DNA of 64,000 bases from Salinibacterium sp. (GCA_019638845.1 JAHBSZ010000003.1:62001-126000), one strand, 5' to 3'; shown: positions 35,253 to 45,286, numbered from the stretch's first letter. Made by a program: numbers and translations. The notes: a model not told the origin generated them from the letters alone.

Positions 35253-38200
35253 TCAGTCCTCGAACAGGTCCTCGACGTCGACCCGGTCCTCCTCTCTGAC
35301 GTACCCCTCGCGCTCGCGCATGATCGCCAAGCGCCGTCCGAAGACCAGCGCCAGCACCCCGGCAAAGGCAAATACACCGCTGGCGATACCAGCGGGCAAC
35401 AGCCAGTCCCCGCCGCCCGTGAACGCCAAGGACGGCAGGTCCGGGCCAGGCGGAACCACGGGCACCGCGGTGACCGTGGTCGTTTCGTCGGGGGCACCGC
35501 ACAGGCCACGGTGCAGGAGCGCACCGTCGGCGTCGCGAAGGTTCTCGACCCAGTAGTAGACGCCGACGGTCTTGAACACGACCAACTCAGAGGTGTACTC
35601 CCCGGGGCCGTCGACCGGCACCGGGGCGCTGACGAACACGAGCTCCCCATCCGTGCAGGTCGCCTCGTCACCGTTCTGCAGGTACGCCTCGAAGCCCACC
35701 GCCGTCCCGACAGGCACCGGGCCGGTCACGATGGCCGTGTCCCTGGCAGGCTGTCCGAGAGTCACCGCTGCAACGGCCTTCGTGGTCACCGTCAGGACTT
35801 TGGTCTCGGTGACGACGGTCGTCTCGCCCGGGGCGCCACAGACACCCTCGACCAGCACCTTCCCGGTGTGGTCGTACAGGGCCTCGACCCAATACACCGA
35901 CCCCGGGGCCTCGACACTGGTACTGCCGGAGGCGTAGACACCGGCCTGCGTGACCGGCACCCGGTCGCTGACGTAGAACGGCTCCACGGTGCAGTCCGGC
36001 GCCTCACCCTCGGGCTGCGGGCCGTAAGCCCGGAACTCGAGGTAGGAGCCGGCGGGGATCGTTGTTCCCTGCACGAGCGCGACATCCGAGAACGGCTCGC
36101 CCACGGCCGCCGCAGGGGTGGCCTGGGTGATGACGCTCAACGGCACCTCCGTGCCCGTCGGGGGAACGTAGAACCGCTCAAGCACGTCGGAGACGGTCGA
36201 TTGGTGGGGCTGCACCCGGTCGTCGCCCGCGAAGGTCGTGACCAGCACGTAGTAGCCCGGGGCAGTGGGTGTGATCCGGTCCTCGTCCGTGTAACCGAGC
36301 CGGTATACGCCGTTGCGGGCCGGGGTCGTGATCGTGGTCAGCACGGGTGCGTCTGACAGGTCGAGGTTGTCGGTCAGGGCCATGTCCGTGGCGAACGGCC
36401 CGTACACCGTGTGCAGGACCTCGTCGAGGTCCGCATCCCAGTACCCGTCGCCCTCGAACGTGCCGTGGTTGGCGGGGAAGCCGGTCACCGTCACGGTATC
36501 GAAGGCTCGGCCGTTCGGGTGGACGTTGTATTCCCGCATCAACGACGTGGTGGTCAGCGGCCACCGCACCGAGGTCGTCTCAACCGGGATGCCGTAGTCG
36601 TCCTGCCAGTCGTCCGCGAGGAAGTCCCGCACCCAGTCCGGCTGCGTCGAGCGCTTCATCTCCCAAACCCAGGTCACGAATCCGCCGGAAGGCAGCACAA
36701 CCTCGGGGGAGGTGTAGACGTCCGGCCCCGTCGCTCTGACCGTCACGGTGCCCACTGGCACGGCCGCCGGGTCAACCGCAACCGACTGCGCTGCCACCGA
36801 CTGCACAGCGACCTGCTGCACGGGCGGCAGGGTTCCGGGAACCTGGTACGCGGTACCTTCGAAGACGACCGGGATGTACTGCCCGTCGGTCTTCAACCAC
36901 GCCCCGTTGTCCGAGGAGACCGTGATCGTGTCCGTCACCGTGTCGCCGGGAACGACGAGACGTTGGTCGGCGCTCGACACTGCGACCGGCTGGAACGGCA
37001 CCACCGAGGACTCCGTGACCTGTCCGAATCGGTCCGTGAACGAGCCCGTCAGGTACTTCGCGTTCGCGCCCTGCGTGGCCTTGTCTATTTGCCATACCCA
37101 CACGTAGAACCCCGACTCCGGAGCCGCGATCGTGCCAGGGGAGGTGTACTCGCCAGCGCCAGCGAGCACCAATTGCTCCGTGCCCGCTACCGGCGCACCG
37201 GCGGGTGGGGCGTCGGCTTCGGCGGGCTGCTCATCGAACGGTCCGTACAAGGTGCCGTTGGCCGTGATCGGGATGCGCTGCCCATTGAGCTTGATCCAGG
37301 TGCCCTTGGTCACCGTCACCACGAGTCGGTCCACGAAGGCATCGCCCTCGTCCACGAACCGGGCCGCAACCTGCGTGCCAATCTGCGGCTGAAAGTCCAA
37401 CTCGATCACCGGCGTCTGAGCCGACGCCGACAGGCCCGTGGACGACCCGGACGCGAGCAGCCGCTGGGCGTCGCCCGTGGTGTACAGGTCGACCTTCGCC
37501 CCGTACCCGGCCGCCTCGACACTCATCGACGCGCCGATCTGATACGACGGCGCCCCGTCGGCAGGGGTGCCAGTGATCCCGTACTGGCCCACCCCGACCG
37601 TGCGCGAGGTGCTGCCGTCACCGAAACGAGCCCCCGTCAGCGTGACCGTGCCCTGCAGCGACGCGGGGTGCGCCGAGACCGTCAGAGTGCCGGCGTACTG
37701 GTCCGCCATCGCAATCCCCAGCGACAGCGACGGATCGGTGACGGCGTTCGAGGATGCCTCCTGCCGCATCGCCGCCAGGTTCCCGAGAATCGTTCCCCGA
37801 GCTCCCGCTGGTGCACGGGCGACGTAATAGTCGTCGCCGGACATGCCGTGCGAGTTGTACACGCCCGGATCAGCCACCGACCACGCGTACAGCGCGACCG
37901 CCGCCGTAAGGTTCGGGTCGCCAGACTGGCCCCACCGTGCCAGTACATAGTTGAGCTCGGCGAGCTGCTGCCGCGACAACGAATCCAGCGAGGTCACCGT
38001 CTGTGCTCCCGAGGTCTGCCCGAACGGTGCAGCGAACCCCAAGTCGATGCAATACCCCTGCCGACCATCCACATCGGTGCTGTACGCGCCGAGGAAACCA
38101 TTCTCCCCGTCGTAGCCCACACCGTGACTGCCAGCCTGCGCGGGGGAAGCGCCCACCAGCAACGTGCCGAACGCGATCAGCACCGCCACGGCAACAGACA

Positions 38201-38279
38201 CGACCCGACGGACGGCGCCGGACCCTCCCGGTGGATGATCCGACCCGGACCCCTCGCGGTGAACTGTGATTGACGACAT
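35253..38279 (-). CDS. Large sortase-anchored cell-surface protein (LAFTG)
   Basis: A 1008-residue secreted protein. Signal peptide: basic VRR, hydrophobic VVSVAVAVLIAFGTLLVG, cleavage near AQA-G (49/50). An N-terminal domain (about 50-300) contains YCIDLGFAAPFG, resembling Cys-containing surface adhesin domains. Several Ig-like beta repeats follow, with recurrent GxYTSP/GVYYWVE patterns. The C-terminus has LAFTG (951-955), a 20-residue hydrophobic stretch and a charged tail, a class E (LAxTG) sorting signal. Start context caggaggagtac is strong. No sortase gene is in the window, so it depends on a housekeeping sortase. Likely a pilin-like or adhesive surface factor carried by the mobile element. 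Confidence 0.85.
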   Translation of the reverse strand: MSSITVHREGSGSDHPPGGSGAVRRVVSVAVAVLIAFGTLLVGASPAQAGSHGVGYDGENGFLGAYSTDVDGRQGYCIDLGFAAPFGQTSGAQTVTSLDSLSRQQLAELNYVLARWGQSGDPNLTAAVALYAWSVADPGVYNSHGMSGDDYYVARAPAGARGTILGNLAAMRQEASSNAVTDPSLSLGIAMADQYAGTLTVSAHPASLQGTVTLTGARFGDGSTSRTVGVGQYGITGTPADGAPSYQIGASMSVEAAGYGAKVDLYTTGDAQRLLASGSSTGLSASAQTPVIELDFQPQIGTQVAARFVDEGDAFVDRLVVTVTKGTWIKLNGQRIPITANGTLYGPFDEQPAEADAPPAGAPVAGTEQLVLAGAGEYTSPGTIAAPESGFYVWVWQIDKATQGANAKYLTGSFTDRFGQVTESSVVPFQPVAVSSADQRLVVPGDTVTDTITVSSDNGAWLKTDGQYIPVVFEGTAYQVPGTLPPVQQVAVQSVAAQSVAVDPAAVPVGTVTVRATGPDVYTSPEVVLPSGGFVTWVWEMKRSTQPDWVRDFLADDWQDDYGIPVETTSVRWPLTTTSLMREYNVHPNGRAFDTVTVTGFPANHGTFEGDGYWDADLDEVLHTVYGPFATDMALTDNLDLSDAPVLTTITTPARNGVYRLGYTDEDRITPTAPGYYVLVTTFAGDDRVQPHQSTVSDVLERFYVPPTGTEVPLSVITQATPAAAVGEPFSDVALVQGTTIPAGSYLEFRAYGPQPEGEAPDCTVEPFYVSDRVPVTQAGVYASGSTSVEAPGSVYWVEALYDHTGKVLVEGVCGAPGETTVVTETKVLTVTTKAVAAVTLGQPARDTAIVTGPVPVGTAVGFEAYLQNGDEATCTDGELVFVSAPVPVDGPGEYTSELVVFKTVGVYYWVENLRDADGALLHRGLCGAPDETTTVTAVPVVPPGPDLPSLAFTGGGDWLLPAGIASGVFAFAGVLALVFGRRLAIMREREGYVREEDRVDVEDLFED

Positions 38280-38605
38280 CCGTACTCCTCCTGAACCTCA
38301 CGGGCAGGACGGCAGACGCCGCCCGCAGGACAGGTGCGCTGGAAGTGCGCGAGGCCGGAGTCATGCAGAGGAGTGTCGCCGTAGTGTGACTCTGGGCCGC
38401 CGGGCGGGGACCAACCAAGGTGCAGGTTCTCCATACGCCGGTCAATGGCACGGGTTCGCGAAGCTCAGCGGCATTGGTGTGACAGCCCTGGCGCTGTAGG
38501 TGAGGATAGGGATGTGGCCAGGACTCGCACCGCCGTCAACCTCCCTCGTCGCGTACCGATGGCGCTTCGCCCTGAGGATGGCGTGCGCTGTGAGTTCGGT
38601 CGGAG
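38280..38605. promoter_or_regulatory. Divergent intergenic region between surface protein and CHAT protein genes
   Basis: About 326 bases, with only the minus-strand ribosome site caggaggag next to 38280 clearly functional. Short frames here lack any family match. It must contain promoters for both divergent genes, but no box is convincing. Confidence 0.45.
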
Positions 38606-41600
38606 ATGACCACCTCTACTCAAGTGACATTGCTGGTCGGGGAGGTCTCGATTCGCCTGGTCTGTCCCGAGGCCGGCGTCGACATGGAGACGGCGCATCA
38701 GGGCATTCGCCCTTCACTGCTGTTCGACCTGCGCGAGTTTGAGCGGGTGCGGGCACGGCTGGCCCGGCGAGAGGAGGACGTCACCGAGACGGGGGACGGC
38801 CTTGCAACGCTTCGGGAGATCGGCCGCAAGATGTCCGAGTCGTTCCTGCCGGGGCTCGTTGGCCAGACTCTCCTGGAGATAGTGGAGGCCGCCGGCGCGG
38901 GCGGCGTCGAAGTACACCTCGGGTTCCAGGTCGCTGCGGATGCGTCATCTGACGGGTTCTATCTGGCAGAGCTCCCGTGGGAGGCGCTGTGCTTGCCAGG
39001 ATCCGTCATGCCTCTAGCGCTTCGCGACAATGTGGCTGTGTTTCGTGAGGCCGAGAGCTCATCCACCAGCCGAGTGCCCTCGGGGGGATTGAGGATTCTG
39101 GTGGCCATCGCGGCGACCGACACGACCATACAACTGGTGCTCGACTATGAACAGGAGCTGAGATCGGTCGTTACAGCGGTCCGGGGGGCGAGGGCACAGG
39201 ATGCCGAGGTGGAGGTTGTCGAGTTCGCAACGACGACAGCAATTCGCGAGGCTGTGGAGCGGTTTGACCCGCACGTTCTCCACGTCTCCTGTCACGGCAG
39301 CCCGGGCTTGATCTACCTGGAGAACGAGGATGGCACGGAGCGTCCTGTGGATGCGGACACCTTCGCCTCCGAAGCGCTTCCCGATCGGCTGGTTCCGGTG
39401 ATCGCCTTGGCCGCGTGTCACACGAACACCGCCACCGACCGTGCCAGCAGCCACGGGCTCTCGTTTGCCGGGGGACTGCTGTCGGCCGGAGTGGGCATGG
39501 TTGTTGCCACCGAAACCGCGATCACGGATCGATACGCCACCGTCATGCTCTCCGAGTCCTATCGCGAGCTCGCGACCACACCAGCGGGCAGCCCGGTCGC
39601 TGCAGCATCGAGAGCCCGTCAACGCGCGCAGGGCTATTTCTCCACCACAACTCGCCCCGTCGACCGTGTCATCGCTCGCCTCGACGAGTGGGCAGTGATG
39701 TCCGTACACGCCAGTTCGACGGTGGCATCGTCAGCCATCAGACACGCCCCGCCGTCCGCCGATGCGAAGGCGGCACGGATGTTGGACGCGGCAGTGCCTG
39801 GCAGCTTCGTCGGCCGGCGCACGTACCTGCGGGAGCTCCCGGCACTGCTCGCCGGTGGTGACGCGATGCCAAGCACAATCGTCCTTCATGGGATAGGAGG
39901 TATCGGTAAGAGCGCGCTGGCCAGCGAACTCACCTCGCGTGCCCTCGACAACGCACCCGACCTGCTTGTCGTATCCCTCACCGGCCGCCTGCTGGTTGAG
40001 AGCATTTTCGCCAGCGTTGCTTCAGCGCTTCGCGTCCGCGCCATCCAGACCAAGTCGCTGGACGGAGTTCTACCGCTACTTCATAGCCTCCAGGCAACCG
40101 AGGAGCCCTGGCGGGAGCGCCTGGCAGCGCTCCAGGATCATGCCGCTGAGCACGGAGCCATCCTGCTCTCGTTGGACAATTTCGAGGACAATCTGACCCC
40201 GCCAGACAAGGTGGACTCAGCGCGGTCCATCCAGATCATGGACAGCTCACTTGCCGGGGTGCTCGCGGCGTGGATTGGCCCCAACACCCCAGCCATCATC
40301 ACGAGCCGGTATCGGTTCGCCCTGCCGCCCGAGGAGGCCGGCCGAGTGCGTTGGGAAGCGCTCGAACCCTTCTCGCTTGCCGAAACCCTGAAGTTCATCT
40401 GGTCGCTGCCGCGGCTGGACGCTTGCGACGAAGATCAACTGCAGTCCCTTTGGACTCGCATCGGCGGGCATCCGCGCCTCCTCGAGCATGTCGATGATCT
40501 CCTCCGGGCCACCGACACGGATCTGCCCCCTCTTCAGGAACGGCTCCAACGCCGAGTCCCGGAGCAAATACCTCCGTCCGTAGAACCGCACAGGGATGGA
40601 CCAGAGGCATCTTTCGAGACCGCCGTCTCCCGCGCGATAAGCGACGCGGCCGTCGATGTTGTGCTACCAGCGCTATTGGACTGCGTCAGCGAAGCGGCTG
40701 TCGATGTCCTGGTCGCACTCGCAGTTCACCGCGAACCCGTCGCACCCTATGCCGCGGCGTATCAGACATCCACACAAAACGAACCCGAGGACTACAACGA
40801 TGTGACTGCCCAGCTGGTCACTGACCTCATCGACATCGGTCTCCTCTCCTCGGTAGGCACGAACGACGGCCCCCAGGTGTTCGTCCACCGCTGGACTTCG
40901 GCGGAACTGCAGAAGCTCCGCAAGATCGACGCCCACGCGATCGAGTTCGCGCACCACCGAGCAGCAGCGTACTGGTCCGAGAAAGCCCGGCTTGCGGAGG
41001 AGGGTCAGGACCGGGTCCACGATCTCCTGGAAGCGCAGTTTCACTTCCTCGCCTGCGCCGATTTCGTCGGCGCCGCACGGGTTGCCGACCAGGCGCGCGC
41101 ACAGCTGCACGTATGGGGTGCCTGGGACACCGAGCAGTTCCTGATCGAAGACATGCTCGCAGCACTACCCCAGGACTACGAACGTCGGGCCGCCTGGCAC
41201 CACAATCTCGGCATCGTCGCCCAGGAACGAGGCGACTATCCTGCAGCCACTGTCCAGTATCGACACGCTCTCGGCATCGACACGCGGCGCGGTGACGAGG
41301 TCGGAGTGGCCATCGCGCACCACCAACTCGGCGTCGTGGCCCACATGCGTGACAACTATCGACTGGCGGAAACCCAATACAAGCTCGCGCTGAAGATCTT
41401 CAGGCGGCTGGAGATGCACGCCGATACCTCGGAGTGCCTCCACAATCTCGGGATGATCGCCCAGGATCGCGGCCAGTTCGACATCGCGCGAGACCTTTAT
41501 CTCCAGTCCATGAAGATCGACGAGGAGCAGTCGAACCGGTCAGGAGTGGCGACAAGCACCCGTCAGCTCGGGATACTGGCACAATCCGAAGGAAACACCG

Positions 41601-42292
41601 ACGCTGCCGACGCCCTGTTTCACAAGGCGCTCGAGCTGGACGAAGCGGAGGGCGACGAGGGCGGTATTGGCGCCGACCACCTCCAACTCGGGAACCTCGC
41701 CTATCTGCTCGGAAATGACGGACCCTCCACCGACCACTACCAGCAAGCGCTGACGATCTTTGAGGAGATCGGAGACCAGGACGGCATTGGCCTGTGCTGG
41801 CACCAGTTGGGCCGCCTGGCCCTGCGGACGAGCGACCGAGAGTACGCCGCCAAACTCTTCGAATCGGCGCTGCGCCTATTCATAAGAATCGATGAACTCT
41901 CCAACGTCGCTGAAGTGCACCTGTCGTTGATTGAGTTGGCGATCGCAGACACGAACCCTCAAGGGGCACACACAAGCCTCGGGGAAGCTAGACGGATCTT
42001 CACCGACTTGGGTAGAGCGCCCGGCCTTGCCGACCTCCACCATCACAGCGCGCTGGTATTCGCCTTCGAAGGCCGAGCAGGCGACGCCATTCGGGCTTTC
42101 GCAGAAGAGTACGCAATTCGCGCCGAACACGGCCTCGCCGCTCTGCCAGAGTGCATCGCCGACCTCGAGGAACAAGCGCGACTGCTGGATCCGGGCGACC
42201 CAGCCCGCGCAATTCGTACGGTACTTCGGGGTCCGCAATCATCCCTTGCTGAGCTCGTCATCGCCGAACTCAGCAAGAGAGACCTCGAATAG
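38606..42292 (+). CDS. CHAT protease-NTPase (STAND)-TPR protein
   Basis: A 1228-residue multidomain protein. Residues about 1-370 are a caspase-like CHAT domain with the His-Cys dyad (His230 in LHVSCHGSPG, Cys271 in IALAACHTN). Residues about 395-700 are a STAND/NB-ARC-type NTPase with entry FVGRRTYLREL, P-loop GIGGIGKS (429-436) and sensor motif AIITSRYR. From about 860 on are tandem TPR repeats, the usual ligand sensor (for example HHNLGIVAQERGDYPAATVQ). This layout matches antiviral STAND proteins in which target recognition by the TPRs triggers a protease. A small membrane protein follows; the target of the protease is unknown. Confidence 0.88.
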   Translation: MTTSTQVTLLVGEVSIRLVCPEAGVDMETAHQGIRPSLLFDLREFERVRARLARREEDVTETGDGLATLREIGRKMSESFLPGLVGQTLLEIVEAAGAGGVEVHLGFQVAADASSDGFYLAELPWEALCLPGSVMPLALRDNVAVFREAESSSTSRVPSGGLRILVAIAATDTTIQLVLDYEQELRSVVTAVRGARAQDAEVEVVEFATTTAIREAVERFDPHVLHVSCHGSPGLIYLENEDGTERPVDADTFASEALPDRLVPVIALAACHTNTATDRASSHGLSFAGGLLSAGVGMVVATETAITDRYATVMLSESYRELATTPAGSPVAAASRARQRAQGYFSTTTRPVDRVIARLDEWAVMSVHASSTVASSAIRHAPPSADAKAARMLDAAVPGSFVGRRTYLRELPALLAGGDAMPSTIVLHGIGGIGKSALASELTSRALDNAPDLLVVSLTGRLLVESIFASVASALRVRAIQTKSLDGVLPLLHSLQATEEPWRERLAALQDHAAEHGAILLSLDNFEDNLTPPDKVDSARSIQIMDSSLAGVLAAWIGPNTPAIITSRYRFALPPEEAGRVRWEALEPFSLAETLKFIWSLPRLDACDEDQLQSLWTRIGGHPRLLEHVDDLLRATDTDLPPLQERLQRRVPEQIPPSVEPHRDGPEASFETAVSRAISDAAVDVVLPALLDCVSEAAVDVLVALAVHREPVAPYAAAYQTSTQNEPEDYNDVTAQLVTDLIDIGLLSSVGTNDGPQVFVHRWTSAELQKLRKIDAHAIEFAHHRAAAYWSEKARLAEEGQDRVHDLLEAQFHFLACADFVGAARVADQARAQLHVWGAWDTEQFLIEDMLAALPQDYERRAAWHHNLGIVAQERGDYPAATVQYRHALGIDTRRGDEVGVAIAHHQLGVVAHMRDNYRLAETQYKLALKIFRRLEMHADTSECLHNLGMIAQDRGQFDIARDLYLQSMKIDEEQSNRSGVATSTRQLGILAQSEGNTDAADALFHKALELDEAEGDEGGIGADHLQLGNLAYLLGNDGPSTDHYQQALTIFEEIGDQDGIGLCWHQLGRLALRTSDREYAAKLFESALRLFIRIDELSNVAEVHLSLIELAIADTNPQGAHTSLGEARRIFTDLGRAPGLADLHHHSALVFAFEGRAGDAIRAFAEEYAIRAEHGLAALPECIADLEEQARLLDPGDPARAIRTVLRGPQSSLAELVIAELSKRDLE

Positions 42293-42399
42293 GTGCGGCA
42301 ATTTTGAGTATCCGATAACGTCATCGCTACGCCCTGACGCTCGGACTTCCCACGCGATCCGATCAGGGAATTACGTGCATCACCTACCTTGGGGTACCG

Positions 42400-42540
42400 A
42401 TGGCTGACAACAACCCAACAGAACCCGTTCCCGACGAGCCCGCGACACCAGAAAGCGGAACACGGCCACCCTGGATCCAAACGACGAAGATCCGCAGCCG
42501 CCCTGACCCTGATCGCCTCGCGCGACCGGCCGAGAAGTAG
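42400..42540 (+). CDS. 46-residue Pro-rich micro-protein (tentative)
   Basis: Begins ATGGCTGACAAC and encodes a Pro/Asp/Arg-rich peptide (TEPVPDEPATPESGTRPPW and so on) ending 7 bases before the GTG start of the membrane protein. The codon third positions look coding-like, but the ribosome site is poor. It may be a leader that couples translation to the next gene. Confidence 0.35.
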   Translation: MADNNPTEPVPDEPATPESGTRPPWIQTTKIRSRPDPDRLARPAEK

Positions 42541-42547
42541 CGCCGCC

Positions 42548-43039
42548 GTGGACGACGGTGCCACCTATTCCCTGTTCATCGAGAACGAACTCAAGATAGA
42601 ACGCGCACGACGAGAACTCCAGACCAAGACCGCCACAGCCGTCATCACCACATCTTCCGCGCTGATCGCCCTCCTAGTCGCTCTGTTCGCACTCCTCGCC
42701 GGCAAGGATTTCGTCTTCCAGGCTGGAGCGCGGTGGGTTGTCATCGCGGCTCTCGCGCTGTTCTTCCTCTCCGCGGTAGCCGCCCTCGTGGCAGGACAAC
42801 TGGTCGAATACCTCGTGGCCGACGAGACGACCCTGAGCCGCATCCTGAACGACCACTGGGGAGACACGGTCAACGACTCGCGACTTGCCTCCGCGTGGAT
42901 CAACTTCGACACCCTTGTCTCCCTGCGTCGCGGATGCAACGCACGATCCTGGTGGCTCGATTGGGCTCTACGTCTGCAAGTGCTCGGAGCCCTCGCGCTC
43001 GCCCTCGGCGTCGGTTGGCAGATCGCCCTGCTTCCCTGA
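42548..43039 (+). CDS. PycTM-like small membrane protein
   Basis: A 163-residue protein with an amphipathic N-terminal helix (FIENELKIERARRELQTK) followed by two close transmembrane segments (about 30-51, 62-83), a soluble loop and a third C-terminal segment (about 143-162). The ELxxERxR-TM-TM layout resembles PycTM effectors of Pycsar systems. No pyrimidine cyclase is nearby, so here it may be a membrane-disrupting partner of the CHAT protein. The GTG at 42548 is chosen because the longer frame overlaps the micro-ORF. Confidence 0.55.
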   Translation: MDDGATYSLFIENELKIERARRELQTKTATAVITTSSALIALLVALFALLAGKDFVFQAGARWVVIAALALFFLSAVAALVAGQLVEYLVADETTLSRILNDHWGDTVNDSRLASAWINFDTLVSLRRGCNARSWWLDWALRLQVLGALALALGVGWQIALLP

Positions 43040-43093
43040 CTACGGATCGAATCCACTGGGGAGCAGTCAACGAGGATGTGGCATCGTTTACTC

Positions 43094-43414
43094 ATGACGA
43101 ACTCAGAGGATGCCATCATCGTCAACGGAATCGGCGCGTACGCGGTCACGTTCTTCGAGATGGGAGATTCTTCCGATGTCGTTCGCCAGAAGCTCCTCTC
43201 TGAGTGGCGCCGGTTCGGGGAGCCAGCAGGAGTTTTCGACGCTGCTGCGAAAGCAATCAGTGGATTCCCGCAACCTGTCCTTGAGTCAGTGGAGAACACC
43301 GAACGCAAGCGTGCGATCCTGGAGAAGCTCGGGGCTCAAGGTCCCGAGGAGCAGCTTGTGGCAGCGCTCAGGGCCCGCGAAGTCCTCGGGAGCCTTGGCA
43401 AGGAGTTTGGCTAG
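43094..43414 (+). CDS. Hypothetical protein, 106 residues
   Basis: Acidic, mostly helical (DVVRQKLLSEWRRFGEPAGV, ENTERKRAILEKLG). No family recognised and no good ribosome site for the ATG; a GTG at 43076 is an alternative. It lies between the membrane protein and the convergent integrase, on the same strand as the CHAT module. Confidence 0.5.
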   Translation: MTNSEDAIIVNGIGAYAVTFFEMGDSSDVVRQKLLSEWRRFGEPAGVFDAAAKAISGFPQPVLESVENTERKRAILEKLGAQGPEEQLVAALRAREVLGSLGKEFG

Positions 43415-43466
43415 GGGCCGCACCGTCGGCCGATTATCATTCCAGCCGACCGACTTCGGCGCAGAT

Positions 43467-44666
43467 TCATTGCACTTGTCGTCGTGGCACGTCTTTAGCG
43501 AACGCCCGATCCAACAGCACGGCGGTGACCGGATCGACCATCTCGTTGCGCCGGATGTAGTGCTGAAGGGTGACTCTTGCATCCGTGTGCCCAAGGAGCG
43601 ACGCGGCGAGTTCGACCCCGGCCCGATCGTTGATCGCGGTCGCCACGGTGCGCCGGAACATGTGCGGTGTCACACCTTCGATTCCAGCCAAGTCCAGGAC
43701 GTACCGAAGCTGGCGGCGCACGTTGTTGGTCGTCAGGGGAGTGCCGCTCCGGCTCGCGAACACGAGGTCGTCCGCCGACAGGCGACCCTGTTGAGCCAGT
43801 CGCGCACGCAGGGCCTCGGCGGTAAACGACGGTAGTGCGATCACACGGCGTGACCGCGCCGTCTTAGGATGATCCTGTCGCATCGTTGGAACTCCCCGCT
43901 GGCTGACGAGGGTGCCCGCGACTCGCACTGTGGCGGGTGCAGAAGCGACGTCCACATCGCTGCGACGGAGCGCGAGCACCTCGCCGATCCGCACGGATGT
44001 TCCGAGCATCACTTCGATGATCGCTCCGAGCTGACCGTCTGGCCTCGGCCCGGTCTTGCTCAGCCCCGACTCCCAATGAAGGACTGCGGCTCGCACTGCA
44101 TCGACCTGTGCGGGAGTCAATGCTTCTGGCGGTGTGTACTCCCGGTGCAGCCGCGCCACGTGATCCATGGGATTCCGCGGAATGACCTCGTGGCGCACCG
44201 CCAGTCCGAACGCGAGACGCAGCACGACTCGGGCCTGCTTCGCCTTGCTGTGGCTCTCCCGCGCGAGCTGCTTGAGGAACCAGTCGCACCGGGCGACGCC
44301 GATCTCGCGCAGAGTCAAATGCTGGAACGCCGGCATCACGAGCCCACGCATGTTCCGCTCGTAGAGCTGTCGTGTGGTCAGGGAGAGTCGGTCCTCTAGC
44401 TCCATGTCCTCAAGCCAGTAGTCCATGAGCGCGGGGAATCCGCTGTCGGGCGTCAGCGTCGGTGAGCTGGGCTGGAATAGGGGCCGCTCAGACAGCTTTG
44501 TCTTCAGCGCTCGTTCGGCCGCGGCCTTTGTAGTCCCGCTCGCCGAGACCTGACGGGCGAGGCCGTCCCAATCCCGGTAGCGAGTGCTTGCTATTGTTCG
44601 TCCCGAAGTCGACTTGGTGAGGCGAACCTTTCCGAAGGTCCCTATGGGAGTACGTGGTCTACCCAT
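43467..44666 (-). CDS. Tyrosine site-specific recombinase (integrase)
   Basis: A 399-residue phage-type integrase. N-terminal arm-binding part; SAM-like core-binding domain (about 75-175); catalytic domain with Arg226 (TSVRIGEVLALR), His335 and Arg338 (HMFRRT), His360 (LLGHTD) and the nucleophile Tyr370 (LQHYIRR). All catalytic residues are intact. No tRNA or attachment repeat was found within a few hundred bases, so its target cannot be named. It may belong to a nested element, or serve the tRNA-Pro scar at 58.0 kb. Confidence 0.92.
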   Translation of the reverse strand: MGRPRTPIGTFGKVRLTKSTSGRTIASTRYRDWDGLARQVSASGTTKAAAERALKTKLSERPLFQPSSPTLTPDSGFPALMDYWLEDMELEDRLSLTTRQLYERNMRGLVMPAFQHLTLREIGVARCDWFLKQLARESHSKAKQARVVLRLAFGLAVRHEVIPRNPMDHVARLHREYTPPEALTPAQVDAVRAAVLHWESGLSKTGPRPDGQLGAIIEVMLGTSVRIGEVLALRRSDVDVASAPATVRVAGTLVSQRGVPTMRQDHPKTARSRRVIALPSFTAEALRARLAQQGRLSADDLVFASRSGTPLTTNNVRRQLRYVLDLAGIEGVTPHMFRRTVATAINDRAGVELAASLLGHTDARVTLQHYIRRNEMVDPVTAVLLDRAFAKDVPRRQVQ

Positions 44667-44887
44667 TGTGCGGAGTCTCGGCCCGGCGTGGCGGTGGGGG
44701 GTTCAAACGCTGAAACGAAGACACAAGCTTCAACCCTATCGACGCCACAGTCTTGTAAGCGCCTTGCCTGCATCTCGAGGACGGTGGGCTTCACGTCTGC
44801 CGGAGGGGTCTCGGTGTCGTAACGCTAGGCTGACCAACTCGCTTCAGCCTGGCTGGTCGCGTCGGTGCCCGCCGATAAGTTCAAGAC

Positions 44888-45286
44888 GTGGAAACCAAAG
44901 ATCAGCAGATCAAGCACATTGTCGTCGGAATGGCTCTGGGAGTGCTCGCCCAAGACGTGAGCGCCGTTACGAGCAGCAAGATGGCGTTCGAGTTTGCCTT
45001 CAACCATGCGTGGCGGAACTGGTCGCGGGCGCGACAGTTCCCCAGCGTCACGGGGCACGACCCCGGCAACTTGTTCTGGATCGGCGTTGCCAAGTCGGAG
45101 CGACGACAAGGGGTATGTGCGGCCTGGCGAACCGGTCGCTGGAGTGAACCGTACATCGCTTACCAAGACTGGACAGTGAAGGAGTGCCTCGATCTCCACG
45201 CCGACGAGCGAGCGTCCGCAGCTGACTGGGTCGACTTGGGACGGTTGTACGTGTCTGAGTTCAAGCCCGAAGAGGTCCGCCAGTAG
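44888..45286 (+). CDS. Hypothetical protein, 132 residues
   Basis: Contains FEFAFNHAWRNWSRARQFPS and RSEPYIAYQDWTVKE-like segments (Trp-rich, soluble); no known family recognised. It lies 77 bases before the ACP-like operon, on the same strand but in front of the operator, so it is transcribed separately. Confidence 0.5.
   Translation: METKDQQIKHIVVGMALGVLAQDVSAVTSSKMAFEFAFNHAWRNWSRARQFPSVTGHDPGNLFWIGVAKSERRQGVCAAWRTGRWSEPYIAYQDWTVKECLDLHADERASAADWVDLGRLYVSEFKPEEVRQ

Noticed and set aside
34907-35671. A 254-codon minus-strand frame containing the TIR start
   Set aside because: Only the part from 35098 down encodes TIR homology; the upstream part is the complement of the surface-protein end and its terminator.
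36411-38273. A 620-codon plus-strand frame
   Set aside because: It is the antisense shadow of the surface-protein gene, Arg/His-rich with no family match.
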